DNA of 64,000 nucleotides, from contig JASFXZ010000014.1 of NCBI GenBank assembly GCA_032209605.1, forward strand, positions 8,328,912 through 8,392,911, given 5' to 3'. Positions 1 through 12,046 of this stretch are shown one piece after another. Every line of letters starts with the position of its first letter. Position 1 is the stretch's first letter. Below the pieces are notes generated by a model, which was not told the origin of the DNA, did not search any database, and worked only from the letters and a program-made list of their open reading frames with translations. The position numbers and the translations under genes are program-made. This stretch comes from Mactromeris polynyma. Its lineage: Eukaryota; Mollusca; Bivalvia; Venerida; Mactridae.

Positions 1-114
1 TGTTGCACACTAAGTGTATTTCAATGACGCATTAATTATTCAGAATTATTATAAGGCTGCAACCTGCCCCTCGGGCCTGATTTCCGCGGAGGCTCCAGGA
101 GCAGACAGGCCACT

Positions 115-310
115 CACACTCCCTCCTTTTCTATCCTGACCTCTCAGAGTTAGCGCTAGCATAGGACATACCTGTTTCCCAGTTTCAGGAATTTTTTAGA
201 AAAGTTACAATTGCAATATCTTAAAGTATGTCTGTATGAAAGCATTAACATGCCTCTTTCTCGAAATAATTACTTATTTCATATTTTGATAGAAAATAAG
301 ACTATTAACC
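115..310. repeat. Dispersed repeat, copy 1
   Basis: This stretch resembles 19385-19560: both carry an 'agctagaataggaaatacctg'-like block, then 'gaaaagttayaat', then 'gcattaayatg' followed by an AT-rich run with 'atattttgay-aaaa'. The open frame through it has no recognisable protein content and is probably fortuitous. The rest of 1-860 shows nothing I can identify. Confidence 0.45.
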
Positions 311-865
311 TTAAGGTATTTACAGAGATGAAACTTTTCCTCAATATTTTTATACCTAAAAAAAATATTATTTCGAATGAACAGAAATTAATTTCGCTTT
401 TGTTAAAGCTAAATCAGATACTGTGTGCATGTAACCAAGACCTTTTAAGAGATATGAGTAAGACTAGTACATTGTGAATGCATTTAAACAATTGAAGTTT
501 TTTCTACTTGAATGACAGTAATCTTCTGAATAGAATGAATACTATGAAAGTTTGGTAAACCCACGCTTATCATTTAATCATCAAAGAACATATAGAAAAA
601 AGTTAATTTGACACTGTTCAGAAATAAGATATTCAGGATTTCATTTTGTTTTATTAAACTAGGTTTTGTCTTTCCACTTAATTCAGAAAGAAATTACATA
701 CTGTAGTGTAAGCAATAAGAGTCTATACAGAAGAAAGTAAACATATTGTGACTGATGAGTAAAAGAGGCTTTCTGGCCTTTCTGAGTGTCTCATATCTAT
801 ATAATTGGAGTTACGTGTATACCATAAACAATTTTAAAAGCAGTTAATAAGAAACATAAAAGGGA

Positions 866-1440
866 GTGAGAAACTAAAGGGTAACAATTGCAAAAGAATG
901 ATAATTAACAAACAGCAACAGTCACTAAAATGAGACAATCACTAAAGGGAAACAATAAGTTGGACAAAAGGGAGACAATTCCTAGCTGAAGCATCTAAAG
1001 TTGATATGTACTAAAGGGAGACAATAAGTAAGGAAGACAACAACCAATGGAAAACACTTACTAAAGGGAGACAATTACTAAAGGGAGACAATAAGTGAGG
1101 AAGACGACAACTAAAGGGAGACAATAAGTGAGGAAGACAACAACCAATGGAAGACACTTACTAAAGGGAGACAATTACTAAAGGGAGACAATTACTAAAG
1201 GGAGACAATAAGTGAGGAAGACAACAACTAAAGGGAGACAATAAGTGAGGAAGACAACAACCAATGGAAGACACTTACTAAAGGGAGACAATTACTAAAG
1301 GGAGACAATTACTAAAGGGAGACAATAACAGACGGAAAAAATCTAAAGAAAGTGATAATGACTAAAGGCTGACAATAGCGTGACAATAACTTAAGTAAGA
1401 CAATAACCCAAGGGAGATAATACCTAAAGGGAGATAATAA
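866..1440. repeat. Minisatellite upstream of CARD gene 1
   Basis: Tandem and interspersed copies of a core 'actaaagggagacaat' alternate with 'aagtgaggaagacaacaac' and 'caatggaagacactt' blocks. The cleanest part is about 1010-1330, where a composite unit of roughly 115 bp recurs; both edges are degenerate. The array ends within a few bases of the first CARD start codon at 1443, so it occupies the promoter or 5' UTR position of that gene. Confidence 0.85.
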
Positions 1441-1442
1441 TC

Positions 1443-3008
1443 ATGGATCAGAGGGAAAAACGAGCATTAGATCGATGTTTTGATTGTTTTCTACATGATC
1501 TTGATCCTTCAACTTCATTTCTACATTCTCTGTATGCTGAAGGGATTCTTACTGAGGAACAGATGGATAAATTAAGTGTAAGTCTCCATTTCTGTATAAA
1601 ATAAATGATTACTAATGCGAAATACTCACTTGCCTTTTTGGAAGTAGGTGACAAAACAACAGCCCAAGGCAAATTGATATAAGCATAAAGTACTGACATA
1701 TTGAAAATTAAGTTAACCAGTTTGTTTTTATTAAAATACACATATTACTGGAATGCAAATGTTTTCTCCTTGCCACTATGCACCAAAGCCTCATTTGTAT
1801 CAAACAGTTTTGTTTATATTTTGTTAGTTATGCTTTAGTGTATTCCTGTTGTGGCAATTTAAATTTTCACTGTTAATTAGCATTTAATTATAAAATACAT
1901 TTAGGTCTAAGGTTCAACTACCCGGCTTTTTTCACCTCCCACTTTACCTCTCTCTCATTAAACCAGAGCCCTACTGACTTATCTACTTGGGCTGTTTAGA
2001 AATGAATATTTCATATATCAAGCAAGACTGGTTAGTATCTGTTTCTTTATCAACATGTAGATGGACTTGCTCACATTAAACACTTTTTGATTTTCTCTTG
2101 AGCGAATAGGAGATCACAGAGATATCTTTAAATTCTTGTGTCTTAAATTACTCTCTTTCTGTGCACAATTAATAAATTTATCAACATAAGAACTGAATTC
2201 TGATTTTCACACAATTGCACTTTTCGCGTGTTATGTTATCAACATTTTTGTTCACACAAAAAAGGTTATCAAAGAAATCACAGCTTAATTCAAGCCATTA
2301 TGACTGTTTTCTGTAATATTTCAGAAAGTTTCTGCACGTGAAACACAAGTTGCGATGCTTCTACGATATCTTCCACACCGAGGTCCAACAGCGTTCTCAG
2401 TCTTCAAAGATAAGCTGGACAAAGACTACCCATGGCTTTCACAGAAACTTGGCGCTGAACTGAAGAAGCTTCAGAGCGGACAAGCTGGTATAAATAAGCG
2501 ACTAATCAATGTCATAGAAACACAACTAATTCCGTTAATTTATCAAGATGGTAATGGTTATGATATGTGTGATGATAAGGTTCATCCAGGCGCTATCATT
2601 GAGAAACTTAGTGATTTACTTACCAATCTTGAACAAAAATGTTGTGGAAGTCTGGATATTCTCACTGGTAGTAATCACAAAACACCAATTCATAAACAAA
2701 TTGAAGACAGGTTGAAACTAGAGAGAAGGAAATTAGCTGATAATGATCTTGACGAGTTAAATAAGGAAGTGAAAAACTTGAAGAAACAACTAAAAGACAC
2801 AGTGAAACTGAAAACCGAAAATGTGAAGTTGAAATCCACAGTGGAACGTCAGAAAGAGAAACTCAAAGACTACAATAAAATGGCAAGAGATACAAAGAGA
2901 CATAAACAAGAAATGGACAAGTATAAGAAAGAGACAGAGACACTTAAATGTGAAATTGAATCACTCAGGGAACAATTAAGCAGCAATATATCAAATGTCT
3001 TTGCGTAG
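1443..3008 (+). CDS. CARD-coiled-coil protein, paralogue 1
   Basis: Two exons, 1443-1577 (45 codons, donor gtaagt) and 2325-3008 (acceptor tatttcag), joined in phase 0, give 272 residues. Residues 1-90 form a caspase recruitment domain of the CRADD/caspase-2 type: 'LYAEGILTEEQMDKL' in exon 1 corresponds to CARD helices 2-3, and 'YLPHRGPTAF' plus 'YPWLSQKL' in exon 2 carry the family's LPxRGPxAF signature. Residues 100-175 are a region shared with the two downstream paralogues. Residues 176-265 are a Lys/Glu-rich coiled coil. It ends 'SNVFA', without the IQE(L/M)F tail of its neighbours. By family knowledge CARDs assemble by homotypic contacts in apoptosis or innate signalling; the partner here is unknown. 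Seen: sequence, splice sites. Inferred: a cytosolic scaffold. It is the most divergent of the three. Confidence 0.85.
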
Positions 3009-5515
3009 AAAACCTACAGAAAAATCATACATCTTTGAACACACAGTACATCCTCTTGAGAGCAACACCCTTTTGGAAAACCGAAATTTTGAATTACGGA
3101 TAAAAAGGCGCAAATTCATGTATTGTATGCAAGCAGGACTGCCAATTAGTGTCGGATGTCGGGATTCACAGTTTCCGTTATCAGCAGGTTTAGGTTATAT
3201 AGATTATATAGCAGATTTGCCGGGACTGACTAGAAATGTCGGATGCAGCAGTTTGTCCAGGTGTCGGTACCGGCAGTTTGCACTGTATAACTGTTTCATT
3301 GTTATTAATTGAGTCTCACTACATTTGTAGTCAAAACCTTACCAACCATATCTATTTTTGTTTCAAATACATTTGCAGTAAAAAAAAACACAAATTTGTT
3401 GCTTTTTATGCCAATGCAAATGTCTCACCTATCTAACTGACCTTTAATCTAACTGTAATGACCTTGACCTTGAACCAACTTGGCAGAATGTTAACTTCTG
3501 CATGTTGATTCATTATTTGTACCAAGTTATACAAAAATCCACACACAGCTTTGACGACCAGTTGAGTGGGCTGTTGGGTTTTGCCGCATAGATTAGTAAA
3601 ATCTACCAAATTTAGTCACTATTGTTAAATTATGAGAGATTTTTAGCGATATAATGGCTAAGTGCAGGGTAGGCATGCCATGGCTCCACGATGTCTACAT
3701 ACGCCTTGAGTAAGGGCAAATGTAATATACATGTTGCATTTTTATCTGCAACGTTGCATTGTTCTACATTATAAATTAAACACTTCAACAAGGTTCATAT
3801 TACGCATTATTACCTGTTCTTATTTTTAAAATAGCCAAATTTATGTAACAGTTTCACCCCAAAAAATTACACATGACTCGACAGTATATTGCGCAATCAT
3901 CACATTGTCTCCTAAAACAAAAGACTGATATTATTGATTACTATTTAAACGGCCACTCATTGTCTCTGATCTTCTAAGGACTAAAAATATTGATTATTAT
4001 TAACAATAAACAAATCATTTACCTGTTACAAATTACTAATTAGAATTAAAGAAGCTACTTCATACAACCAGTTCAAATGTATATCTATAGTGGATTCAAA
4101 ATTTGAGTTCAGAATACCATAATTGTGTAGACAATGCCTATTGGTCAAAACTTTCCAAAACATGTTCTGTACCGGCGATGTGGATTGGTCAAAACTTTCC
4201 AAAACAAGTTTTCATTGGCCGACTGCTTCTCAATTTGTTTACAATCGTTCTCAAGTAAATAAAAACAAACGATACTATACATAATATATTATCGCTGATC
4301 TAAATATACAAACCCGTGTATTATTAGCCGACAACACATCGGCACTCATCACAAATGGTTTCCAAGAGGGGAAGAGGCTAGCTGTCGGAGAATATTTGTT
4401 GACTGTTTGATTTGTCACCAATTTCAAGCCATCGGTAATGCATGGTTTTTGTTTGATATATAGAATGTCCAATGTCAATTATATTTAAAAACAGACTTGT
4501 CCTGGACTAACATTTACTCAACTGTTGGTAGCCCAAATTAGACTTGTCCAGAACGCGGAGCTAGTAAATTGCTAGAGCCCTCAGTCGACATTGTCTGACA
4601 TACGACTGTATCAACCGTCCGTGCAGTCAACAACATACATCTACACAAAATGACATTCAGCAAAATATTTCAAGATCTCGGTCCTTGCGGTCTTTTTACC
4701 ATGAAAGGTAAGGAGGCACAATGTTTACGAACCGAAAACCAGATTATTGATCAATAGGTCAACGGTTTGGGATGGGAGAGGGTCTTCAGATGAAAATTTG
4801 GGGCCGATATTGGGTCCCATCCCCCAAAGAAAAAAGTATATATTTTTCCCCTACTTAGAAAGAAAAATCCCCTTAAGTAAAATTATTTCACATTTTAGCC
4901 TTTATAAATACCCAAATTTGGTGATTTATGATGCAAATTTCCCCTTTCAAAAGGACCCGCCATACTTCCCCAAAAACTGAAAAAAAGGGACTTCCTGCCG
5001 GTATCATCAACATGGTTTGAATAAGGCGCAAGTGCCTAGTAACCAAGGAGACACTGATCAAGAGTGTTAAATAAAATTTTAATAACTTATTTCACAATCG
5101 GTGTAAAATTAATTAATCAAACTAAGCACTTAAGAACCAAGTCTTTACTGCTCTTAAAAATTCATTATTTTTTCTATACATCTACAGGCTAGTCGCTTAA
5201 AAAATTAAATAGGAAGACAATATGTTTATTGTAGAGATATTTTCATCACATGAAACTTGGACTTTATCCAGTTTACCTTAATCAGTACAGAAATAATGAA
5301 GTATGCAAAATTATCTCAAATAGGAACAAAGAGAACCATTCTATCCATGGACTAGTCCTGGAATATTTTGTCGATCTAATACACCCACACTTGGCCATCA
5401 ATCAAAGTGAAGCATGTCCAAATATGGAAGTTAATCAACAATTGAGTGTTTATTTTTAAAAAGTCACATGAAAATGACTAACAGTCATTTGATGATATAC
5501 AGTTAGTTTGTACTT
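3009..5515. other. Intergenic DNA without a recognised gene
   Basis: No convincing coding exon was found. A short direct repeat of about 22 bp ('attggtcaaaactttccaaa') occurs at 4139 and 4185, with a related 'cattggccgac' after it. A pyrimidine-rich unclassified block lies at about 4800-4985. Confidence 0.5.
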
Positions 5516-5950
5516 AGAATTCGAAAATTTGGAATTTTGTGTTTTTCATAGACTAAAAATGGAAGGTGTTAAAAGTGTGCATGACGTGTCATGGTGACGA
5601 GGATATCACATTGAAAGATTTGTAATGCAGAGAACTATTTACATGAAAAAGAATTGAACAAGCTGTTTCTAATTTTGTTTTTTGAATCACGAAAATTTGG
5701 AATTTTGTGCATTTTAAGGACTAAATTGTCATTAAAAGGTTTAAAGTTAGCATATTGTGTTCCTTGCATGAAGATGACAGTTATAGCTTCATAAATGCTG
5801 TAAATGATATATGAAAAGCTTGACAATATGTTATTCTGTAGAATCACCAAAATTTGGAATATTTTTTTATTTTTAAAGACTGCACATATTGAAAGGTATT
5901 AATTTGTTAGTAAGTTGCAGTATTAGGGTGAAAAAGATATCATATTTAAG
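5516..5950. repeat. Degenerate tandem repeat, about 160-bp period
   Basis: Three diverged copies start with 'gaaaatttggaattttgtg' near 5525, 5690 and (as 'aaaatttggaatatttt') 5850. Each continues with a '...aaggactaaa...' segment and an 'aaaggt(g/t)ttaaa' segment. The block lies just upstream of the start codon of CARD gene 2. Confidence 0.6.
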
Positions 5951-6060
5951 ACTTTATAATTATAGCAAAAACTCCTAAAAAGTTAAAGAAAACTCAACAT
6001 GGAACTGATGATATAGAACATGAAACACAAGAGAACTTTACAGCGTTATAAGGAATCATA

Positions 6061-7910
6061 ATGGAGTTAAATGAGGAGAGAGCATTGCAGAAATGTGCTG
6101 AAAAGATCAGAAAAGATCTCGAACCAAATTATTCCTTCTTGTATGATCTGTATGCAAAAAAGGCTATCACACATGAAGATGTGGAAACTATTATGGTAAG
6201 TGGCTATGCATGTGTGTGTGTATGTGGAGAAATTAGATAAGAGAATATAGAACATTAAAAGAGTTTGTTTAAAGTACCTGTGCACTTGTAGAACAATCCA
6301 CTTTCATTGAAAATAATATACAACCAGCGAGTGTTTTCCCTAGGATTTTTCAGCTAGGGGTCCTTGGACCCTCGTTTTTGACGATTTGGGGGTCCTTAGT
6401 AAGTTTGTAGGGTCCCAGATATGCAGTTTATACTTGACAAAAAGTTTATTTTAGGGGTCCCAGGGATGCACAGTAAGTTGAAAATGGTAGTCCCTAGAAA
6501 GAAAAGAGAGTCAGGGACTCCAGATATCTGTGTCAGGGAAATCCCTGTAAACTCATTCGCCAAAAATGACACAAATAATCCAGTAAAGGTGTTTATATCA
6601 AGACTCCCGCCATTCTACAATTGATATATGCCTGGCTAATCAGCCATTATACTCATCAAATCTATTTTGTGTCGACATCATATTGATTCTTTGATACATT
6701 GGTTATAAGTGTGATGAATATAAAGTGATAGAGTAAAGTAAGAATTAAAAAGCAGAGTAGGGGAGGGGGGCTAATTAGGGGAGGGGTGTTTACTAGGGAA
6801 TATTCTGTATAAATATCACTATAACATTGAGTGACATTGAACACCAATATATTTCTAAAGCTTTGACCGACCAATCAGAGGTCAAAGTTTTAAGACTGAT
6901 CTCCAAACTTATATTAACATGAGATGTTTGTAAAACATTATGCCCCCCTGTGACCATGACCTTTGACCCTGTGACCCCAAACTCAATAGTGTTCCTCTGC
7001 TACCCAAGGTGAACGAGTGGACCAAGTTTGAGGATGATAGGTCAAGGGGTTCTGGAGTTATTGATCGGAAACGAAAAAGTTACGTACGGACGGACCAACA
7101 GACATGTGCAAACAAATATGCACTCTCTTCTTTGAAGGGGGCATAATTATATCCTCACACCCTGATACTCACTGGTGTAACATAATTTCACAATTTTTTG
7201 CATTGTTGCAGGGTCAACCGACGACGCAAGCCAAGGTGACACAGCTGTTGACAATTCTTCCAAGACGAGGTCCAGATGCATTTTCTACATTCAGATCTCA
7301 ACTATACAAGGACTACAAATGGCTAGTTAAAGCACTAGATACTGAACTAGCAAATCTATCCAAAAAGAAAACTGACAATAAAACCCAAGCAAACCTTGTA
7401 CGTATCGTGAATCGTAAACTTGTGCCTCTCGTATTCTCACAAGCATTCGACTATGCAGAAGCTAATGAGCCATTGCAGAAGACAGTGAACAAAGTTGAGT
7501 ACCTCGCTAAAAAGCTAGAGAGTAACGTTCATGCAGCATTAGAACTTTCCATTCATCCTAAGAAGAATCTATCAGTTGATAAACTCATTGAAGAGAAACT
7601 GAAAATGGAAAGATCCGATGAATCAGCAGAAACTAGAAAGCTGAAAGATAAGATTCAACAGCTGGAAGACAAGCATAGGAAAGAAACTGAAGCCCTTAGG
7701 AATGATATAAACGCTTTAAGACAAACAAACAGAAAACAACAGAAGCTAATGCAACAGACAACTAAAGAGAGTAAAGTGTTGAAGGCTAAAACTGTCAAAC
7801 TTACTAAAGATGTAGAAAAGCTAACTGCAGACAATAAGAATTTAAAGCAGGTAATGAGTTCTATGAAGGCACAGAACTCCATACAAGAACTGTTCCCTAC
7901 AGGACATTAG
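6061..7910 (+). CDS. CARD-coiled-coil protein, paralogue 2
   Basis: Exons 6061-6195 (45 codons, ends ATG|gtaagt) and 7212-7910 (acceptor gttgcag) join in phase 0 to give 277 residues. The CARD spans residues 1-90; exon 2 carries 'QLLTILPRRGPDAF' and 'YKWLVKALD'. The shared middle region (about 105-170) contains 'IVNRKLVPLVFS', 'TVNKVEYLAKKLE' and 'SVDKLIEEKL'. A coiled coil runs from about 175 to 265. The tail reads 'SIQELFPTGH'. An open frame continues upstream of exon 2 to 7104, but that part is intron and MITE sequence. A likely poly(A) signal follows at 7931. By family, a CARD adaptor or scaffold; the ligand and downstream partner cannot be read from the sequence. A TRAF-type [PSAT]xQE match (SIQE) in the tail is suggestive only. 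Confidence 0.88.
6330..6560. repeat. Dispersed repeat in intron of CARD gene 2
   Basis: The part from 6440 to 6550 closely matches 25960-26060: 'gatgcacagtaagt', 'gggactc', 'atcagggaaatccctg' and the spacing between them are shared. It sits in the intron of the second CARD gene; the other copy lies 5' of the coiled-coil gene. Confidence 0.6.
6941..7143. mobile_element. MITE with TGCCCCC termini
   Basis: A 203-bp element bounded by TA on both sides (6939-6940, 7144-7145) begins TGCCCCC and ends GGGGGCA. The interior has 'gtgaccatgacctttgaccctgtgacc' type sequence and 'tacgtacggacggac'. TA target duplication and short inverted termini fit a Tc1/mariner-type MITE. It lies in the CARD gene 2 intron, 68 bp before exon 2. 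Confidence 0.7.
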
Positions 7911-7930
7911 CTGGTGAATATATGGACAAT

Positions 7931-7936
7931 AATAAA
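7931..7936 (+). terminator. Probable poly(A) signal of CARD gene 2
   Basis: AATAAA 21 bp after the stop codon of the second CARD gene. The position is plausible; no transcript evidence. Confidence 0.4.
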
Positions 7937-8204
7937 CAAGCAGAGATATATTATTTAATGATTTTTATTGACAAAACCATTATTGATTTATAAATTGATG
8001 GAGTCTACAAAAAAACAATTAATAAAATCTGTGTTCTAGCCATTGAAGTGTCTAGGGCTGAATCCCATAGATTTAAAACAGAAATTAACGACCATCAATA
8101 CAAGGCATAGACAAACCTCATCCATGTATGCTGTGTAAAAATCTCTGTGTTTGATTCTTATGACATTTTCTGAGTTCATTTTCAGCTGTTTATATAGCCG
8201 TTAT

Positions 8205-8470
8205 TCAGCTATATTCCCAATGCCAAAAAGTATACATTTTTCCCAATTGAATGAAAAGTTTTGGTTCAATTTAGAAAAATATTGACAAAGTTTGGGGCTT
8301 TTCCCTCTCAGGCAGTTTATATAAATAATAAATAATCAATGTTGATTAATTAATCTCTACAACCTTTACTTTTATTCCTAATATTTTGCAGTAATTCCTA
8401 GACTTTTCCGAATTTCTAAATTAAAACACACAAACTCCCAAATTGAACAGAATGGGTCATCTCTCCAAGT
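8205..8470. repeat. Dispersed 'ttcccaa' repeat, copy 1
   Basis: Shares 'ggctatattcccaatgccaaaaagta', 'ttcccaatt', 'ttggttcaattt/gagc', 'tctcaggcagtttatata' and a 3' part with 24245-24535. A looser relative rich in 'ttttccc(c)aa' lies at 18540-18790. No coding content recognised; probably an interspersed element remnant. Confidence 0.6.
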
Positions 8471-8882
8471 TAACCGAAATAAACCCTGATTTTCTATGGT
8501 GATTGTAATATTGCTTGTTATCTTATTACTTGTTTTTAACATATAATTGTTATGTCACTAATATTATCTCATAGAATCAATTTGATTCAAAATTATTATG
8601 TATAAATAGTATTTAAACCTGAGCACTAGCCTTTGTTTGCTTCTTTTTACGACATAATTTCTTCTTGTCTCATCAAAATGTCAACCATGGAATACCCAAA
8701 AATTGACGGAATAATATCCGCCATACGTATAAATAAAGGAAAACAATTCCTGAATGGTTATTTTTTGTCTATTAAACAAAGATAGAGCATCACCTTTCTA
8801 GTATAAACCTGTGTTTGCACGAACAACTCCTCACCTTTACTCAGTTGACGTATCACAGGTACTTCATAAATGCATAAATACT

Positions 8883-9140
8883 AGCTCTCCCGTAGCCGAG
8901 TGGTTAAGGCATCCACCTTGGGAGTGGAAGGTCGATTGTTCGAATCTCGTTAGGGTCCATTCTGATATGGCCTGTTGGTGAGCCACCAGCTAGTTAAATA
9001 ATGGTGACAGTGTGCCTACCTGCCTGGTGCCTGGCATTAAAGGATAGGAATCGGGCAAAAATGTGACAGGAAGTAGGTGTCTCATCACAAATGACTAGCC
9101 CTTTAAGTAGGGGTGGCACTATAATAAACAAACACTATAA
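8883..9140 (+). mobile_element. tRNA-derived SINE
   Basis: The head looks like a tRNA gene: A box 'TAGCCGAGTGGTTAAGGC' (Ser/Leu-type D arm), a possible anticodon stem-loop and a B box 'TGTTCGAATCT'. The 5' and 3' acceptor arms do not pair and no terminator follows. Instead a non-tRNA body of about 180 bp continues. This is the structure of a SINE, not a functional tRNA. Confidence 0.65.
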
Positions 9141-9370
9141 TATCATCAACTGACCTTAGTCTGTATAAGTATAACTAATTTATTCAACATTTATTTCTCT
9201 ATTATATCCTTGTATTATGTCCTGTCTACTGTTGTTGTTGTTTTTATATTATATATATTTACCAATAACTTCAGATGAAATACAAGGGCTACATGTCGAG
9301 CCCGCCAATTGTCAAAATGTTACGAATAATCAGTTATATAATGCTATACAGAGCATATCTATTACACCCA

Positions 9371-9815
9371 TGTTTTATTTTGACCTTTGAGTTATGATCT
9401 GGTAGGGCGCAGGCCATGCACAAAACATGAGGTTACCATGGAGAACATAAGTGCCAAGTAATTTGAAAATCCCCCAATAGATGACAGTGTAATATTCCGG
9501 AAAATATATTTTTGACTCAATTTGTTTACGTTTGACCTCCAAGTGTGACCTTGATCTTTGAACTACAGATAATGTGTCCTGGACGCAACATGCCATCTCA
9601 TCCATGGTGAACATTTGGGCCAAGTAATTGAACAATCCCCCAATAGATGACAGTGTTATGGTCTGGACAAGTTTTTTTGGATCCATTTTTGACATTTGTC
9701 CTCCATGTGTGACCTTGACCTTTAAGCTACAGACATGAGTCTGACATGCAACACGCAGTCTCATCATGATGAATATTTGTGCCAAGTAATTTGAAGATTC
9801 CTAAATAAATGGCAC
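9371..9815. repeat. Internally repeated dispersed element
   Basis: Three diverged units of about 150-180 bp share 'tgaccttgacctttgarctacagay', 'gccatctcatc', 'atggtgaacatttgtgccaagtaatttgaa' and 'cccccaatagatgacagtgt'. The open frame on the - strand follows from the repeat and is not a recognised protein. Confidence 0.6.
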
Positions 9816-9830
9816 CAAAAAAAAAATATA

Positions 9831-9991
9831 CAGCAAAACCTCAATTAAAGACCACCTCAAAATTAAGAACACAATTTTCAAGTCCATTTTCACTGTTTCA
9901 CTCTTTATTCAACCTCCATATTAAGACCACCTTATTAAGAAGATCATTTTTAAAGGGTATCAAGGGTGGTCTTATTATTGAGGTTTTACTG
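9831..9991. mobile_element. MITE, 'acctcaataataagacc' family
   Basis: A 161-bp element flanked by TA (9829-9830, 9992-9993). Inverted termini are 'CAGCAAAACCTCAATTAAAGACC' and the reverse complement of 'GGTCTTATTATTGAGGTTTTACTG'. Relatives are at 14289, 23693 and 63690. Confidence 0.75.
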
Positions 9992-10587
9992 TATTGTAAA
10001 ACTGATTGATATTGAAAAACTGAAACCCAATAAGAATTGTTTTAATTAGCTGACCAAATCAGCATTATTTCATATAAATTATACGTCAGAAACGATTGTG
10101 CAATCCTGTTCATGTTCTGTTTCACTGGCTTTCAATTCACCTTCGGATATTTGATCATATACAGTCCATTAATTGTCTTGTCAAATTGTCACATTAACAA
10201 AGCCAGAATAACCTAACTTACATGTATATAACAAAAATTGATGATTCAGCCGATTGGTTTTTACTTAGGCCACATTGAAATAGTTCCTCGTTTTTCATCT
10301 TCAATTGACACGTACGGTGGTCAGTAAGCAATTAGTTTACAACATACTATTCAGTGTAGAGTGGTAATTACATGTAGTATTTTCAATAATTCACTAGTGA
10401 AATAACAACTCACATGCTTGACGTCACTACAAAACGAGCATGACAAAGATGCGCCAGAGTTTTTTTCAACCCTTTTGTGAATGGGGCCAGGGCCCTTGAA
10501 AATAGCGTCGAATTGCCCATAATTGTGAATGTCATAGTTTGCTTAAAATAAAAAATACTGATTTACATGACCTCATGTATAATACTA

Positions 10588-12046
10588 CACTGCAACTCCG
10601 TTATACCGCGATCGGTGGGGTCCAATGACTCGCGATCGCGTTATATCCGACCGCGGTATAGAGACAAAATACCAACTTACCCCACCCACTCAATATAGCG
10701 TTGTGCATACGATGTTTTCATATATTTCGTATTTGTTTCGTATTTGTTTTAATAAATAGGTAGAGGATAATATATAAATTGTATTTATGGGTTATTATTT
10801 GAAACTATTTCAAAACAAAACTCTTTAATTATTTAAAACAAAGCTAAAATATGATCATTTCTCTTTCGGAACCGCGATATTTTGGCGGTGTTTGTATAAT
10901 TTGTTACCCGTGAAAATTACCCCCTGTGACACTCTCGCAAAATACATGTGAACATCGCAGATTTAGAATGAGAATTAATTCAATAATTATATCCAATTGT
11001 GTTTTCGTACCTATCGATATTTATCCGTTATTCACCAGAACAAAAGAATAATCCGTCGCGTATAAATGTTGATTCGACCAACAATCACGCGTGAAAAATG
11101 CGATGGCCTTCAGTTTTTGCACCACGCCTAGACGTATTTATATTACATACGTCTCATAAAGCTTTTCATGTCAATCAAAATGTGCATTTGACAAAATCAC
11201 CACCCACGACGGTCGACCTCTGAAACTAGAAGACGACGCGGCGCCTTTGAAGTCTGCGAGTAGAACATTTTCCACGTGCGTCGCATCAAACATTGGGCCG
11301 ACTAACAAGTCAAGAGGCGGCGCCTTTGTAGTCTGCAAACATTTCGTGCCGAGTTGTCCGCTTTTGCCATGATTTAACTACTTTTTGTGACAGATTGAGA
11401 AATAGTCGACCGACACATCTAGTAGATATGTGTGAACAACAAGTGCTGTATTAATCGTAATTAGCGCATCCGGGGATACCATTTAGTTTATTGATATGTT
11501 ATGTTATTTAGTTTATTGAGGATTAACACTGCTTTGTTCCATGATTGACATCCCCTACTGTCATTCATTCAATTAAAAGAAATCTCGCCGGTTCGCGATC
11601 ATCTAATTGGTCAAGGTAAGGAGAATAATTGAACGTGGGCGTGTTAGACTCAACATCAGCTACTCCCGTTAGGTCATAGATTCAGCACAATCCAAGGTCA
11701 AATTACGTTGATGTTTATGAAATGTGTTGAAAAACATTAGAAGGTGACATTTGTGTAAATATTGATGGTTATCATAATTGGACATATATCTCTTATGGTG
11801 TGTATATTCAGTATAAATAATCTTGTTGATTCGCGATCGCTTAGTAAAATAAACTTGTAATCGTAACAGCACGTGATTTCGCGAAAGAGCAGACAGCAAA
11901 TCGCGAAAAAATACGATTTTGATCAATTTTTCTTCCTTTTTTGACAAATTTTAGGATTTTTCTTAAAAATCATCGGGAGCCACGACGACATCGCGTTATA
12001 ATGGATATCGCGCTATATCCGACCGCGGTGTAACGGAGTTGCAGTG
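10588..12046. mobile_element. TA-flanked TIR element, 1459 bp, apparently non-autonomous
   Basis: Inverted termini of about 28 bp begin CACTGCAACTCCGTTA at both ends, directly flanked by TA (10586-10587 and 12047-12048). Subterminal 'CGCGTTATA..CCGACCGCGGT' motifs recur in both orientations. The style fits the Tc1/mariner superfamily, perhaps pogo/Tigger-like (inference). No transposase-like frame is visible. The interior is AT-rich with CG-containing islands, and a 'gcggcgcctttg(a/t)agtctgc' segment occurs twice, near 11237 and 11318. It separates CARD genes 2 and 3. Confidence 0.75.

Noticed and set aside
7104..7211. N-terminal extension of the CARD gene 2 second exon
   Set aside because: It is in frame but lies across the MITE end and polypyrimidine tract; the 45-codon exon at 6061 supplies the true N-terminus as in both paralogues.
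8883..8960. Functional tRNA gene
   Set aside because: A and B boxes are present but the acceptor arms do not pair and no T-run terminator follows; same for 22919, 48238 and 56436.
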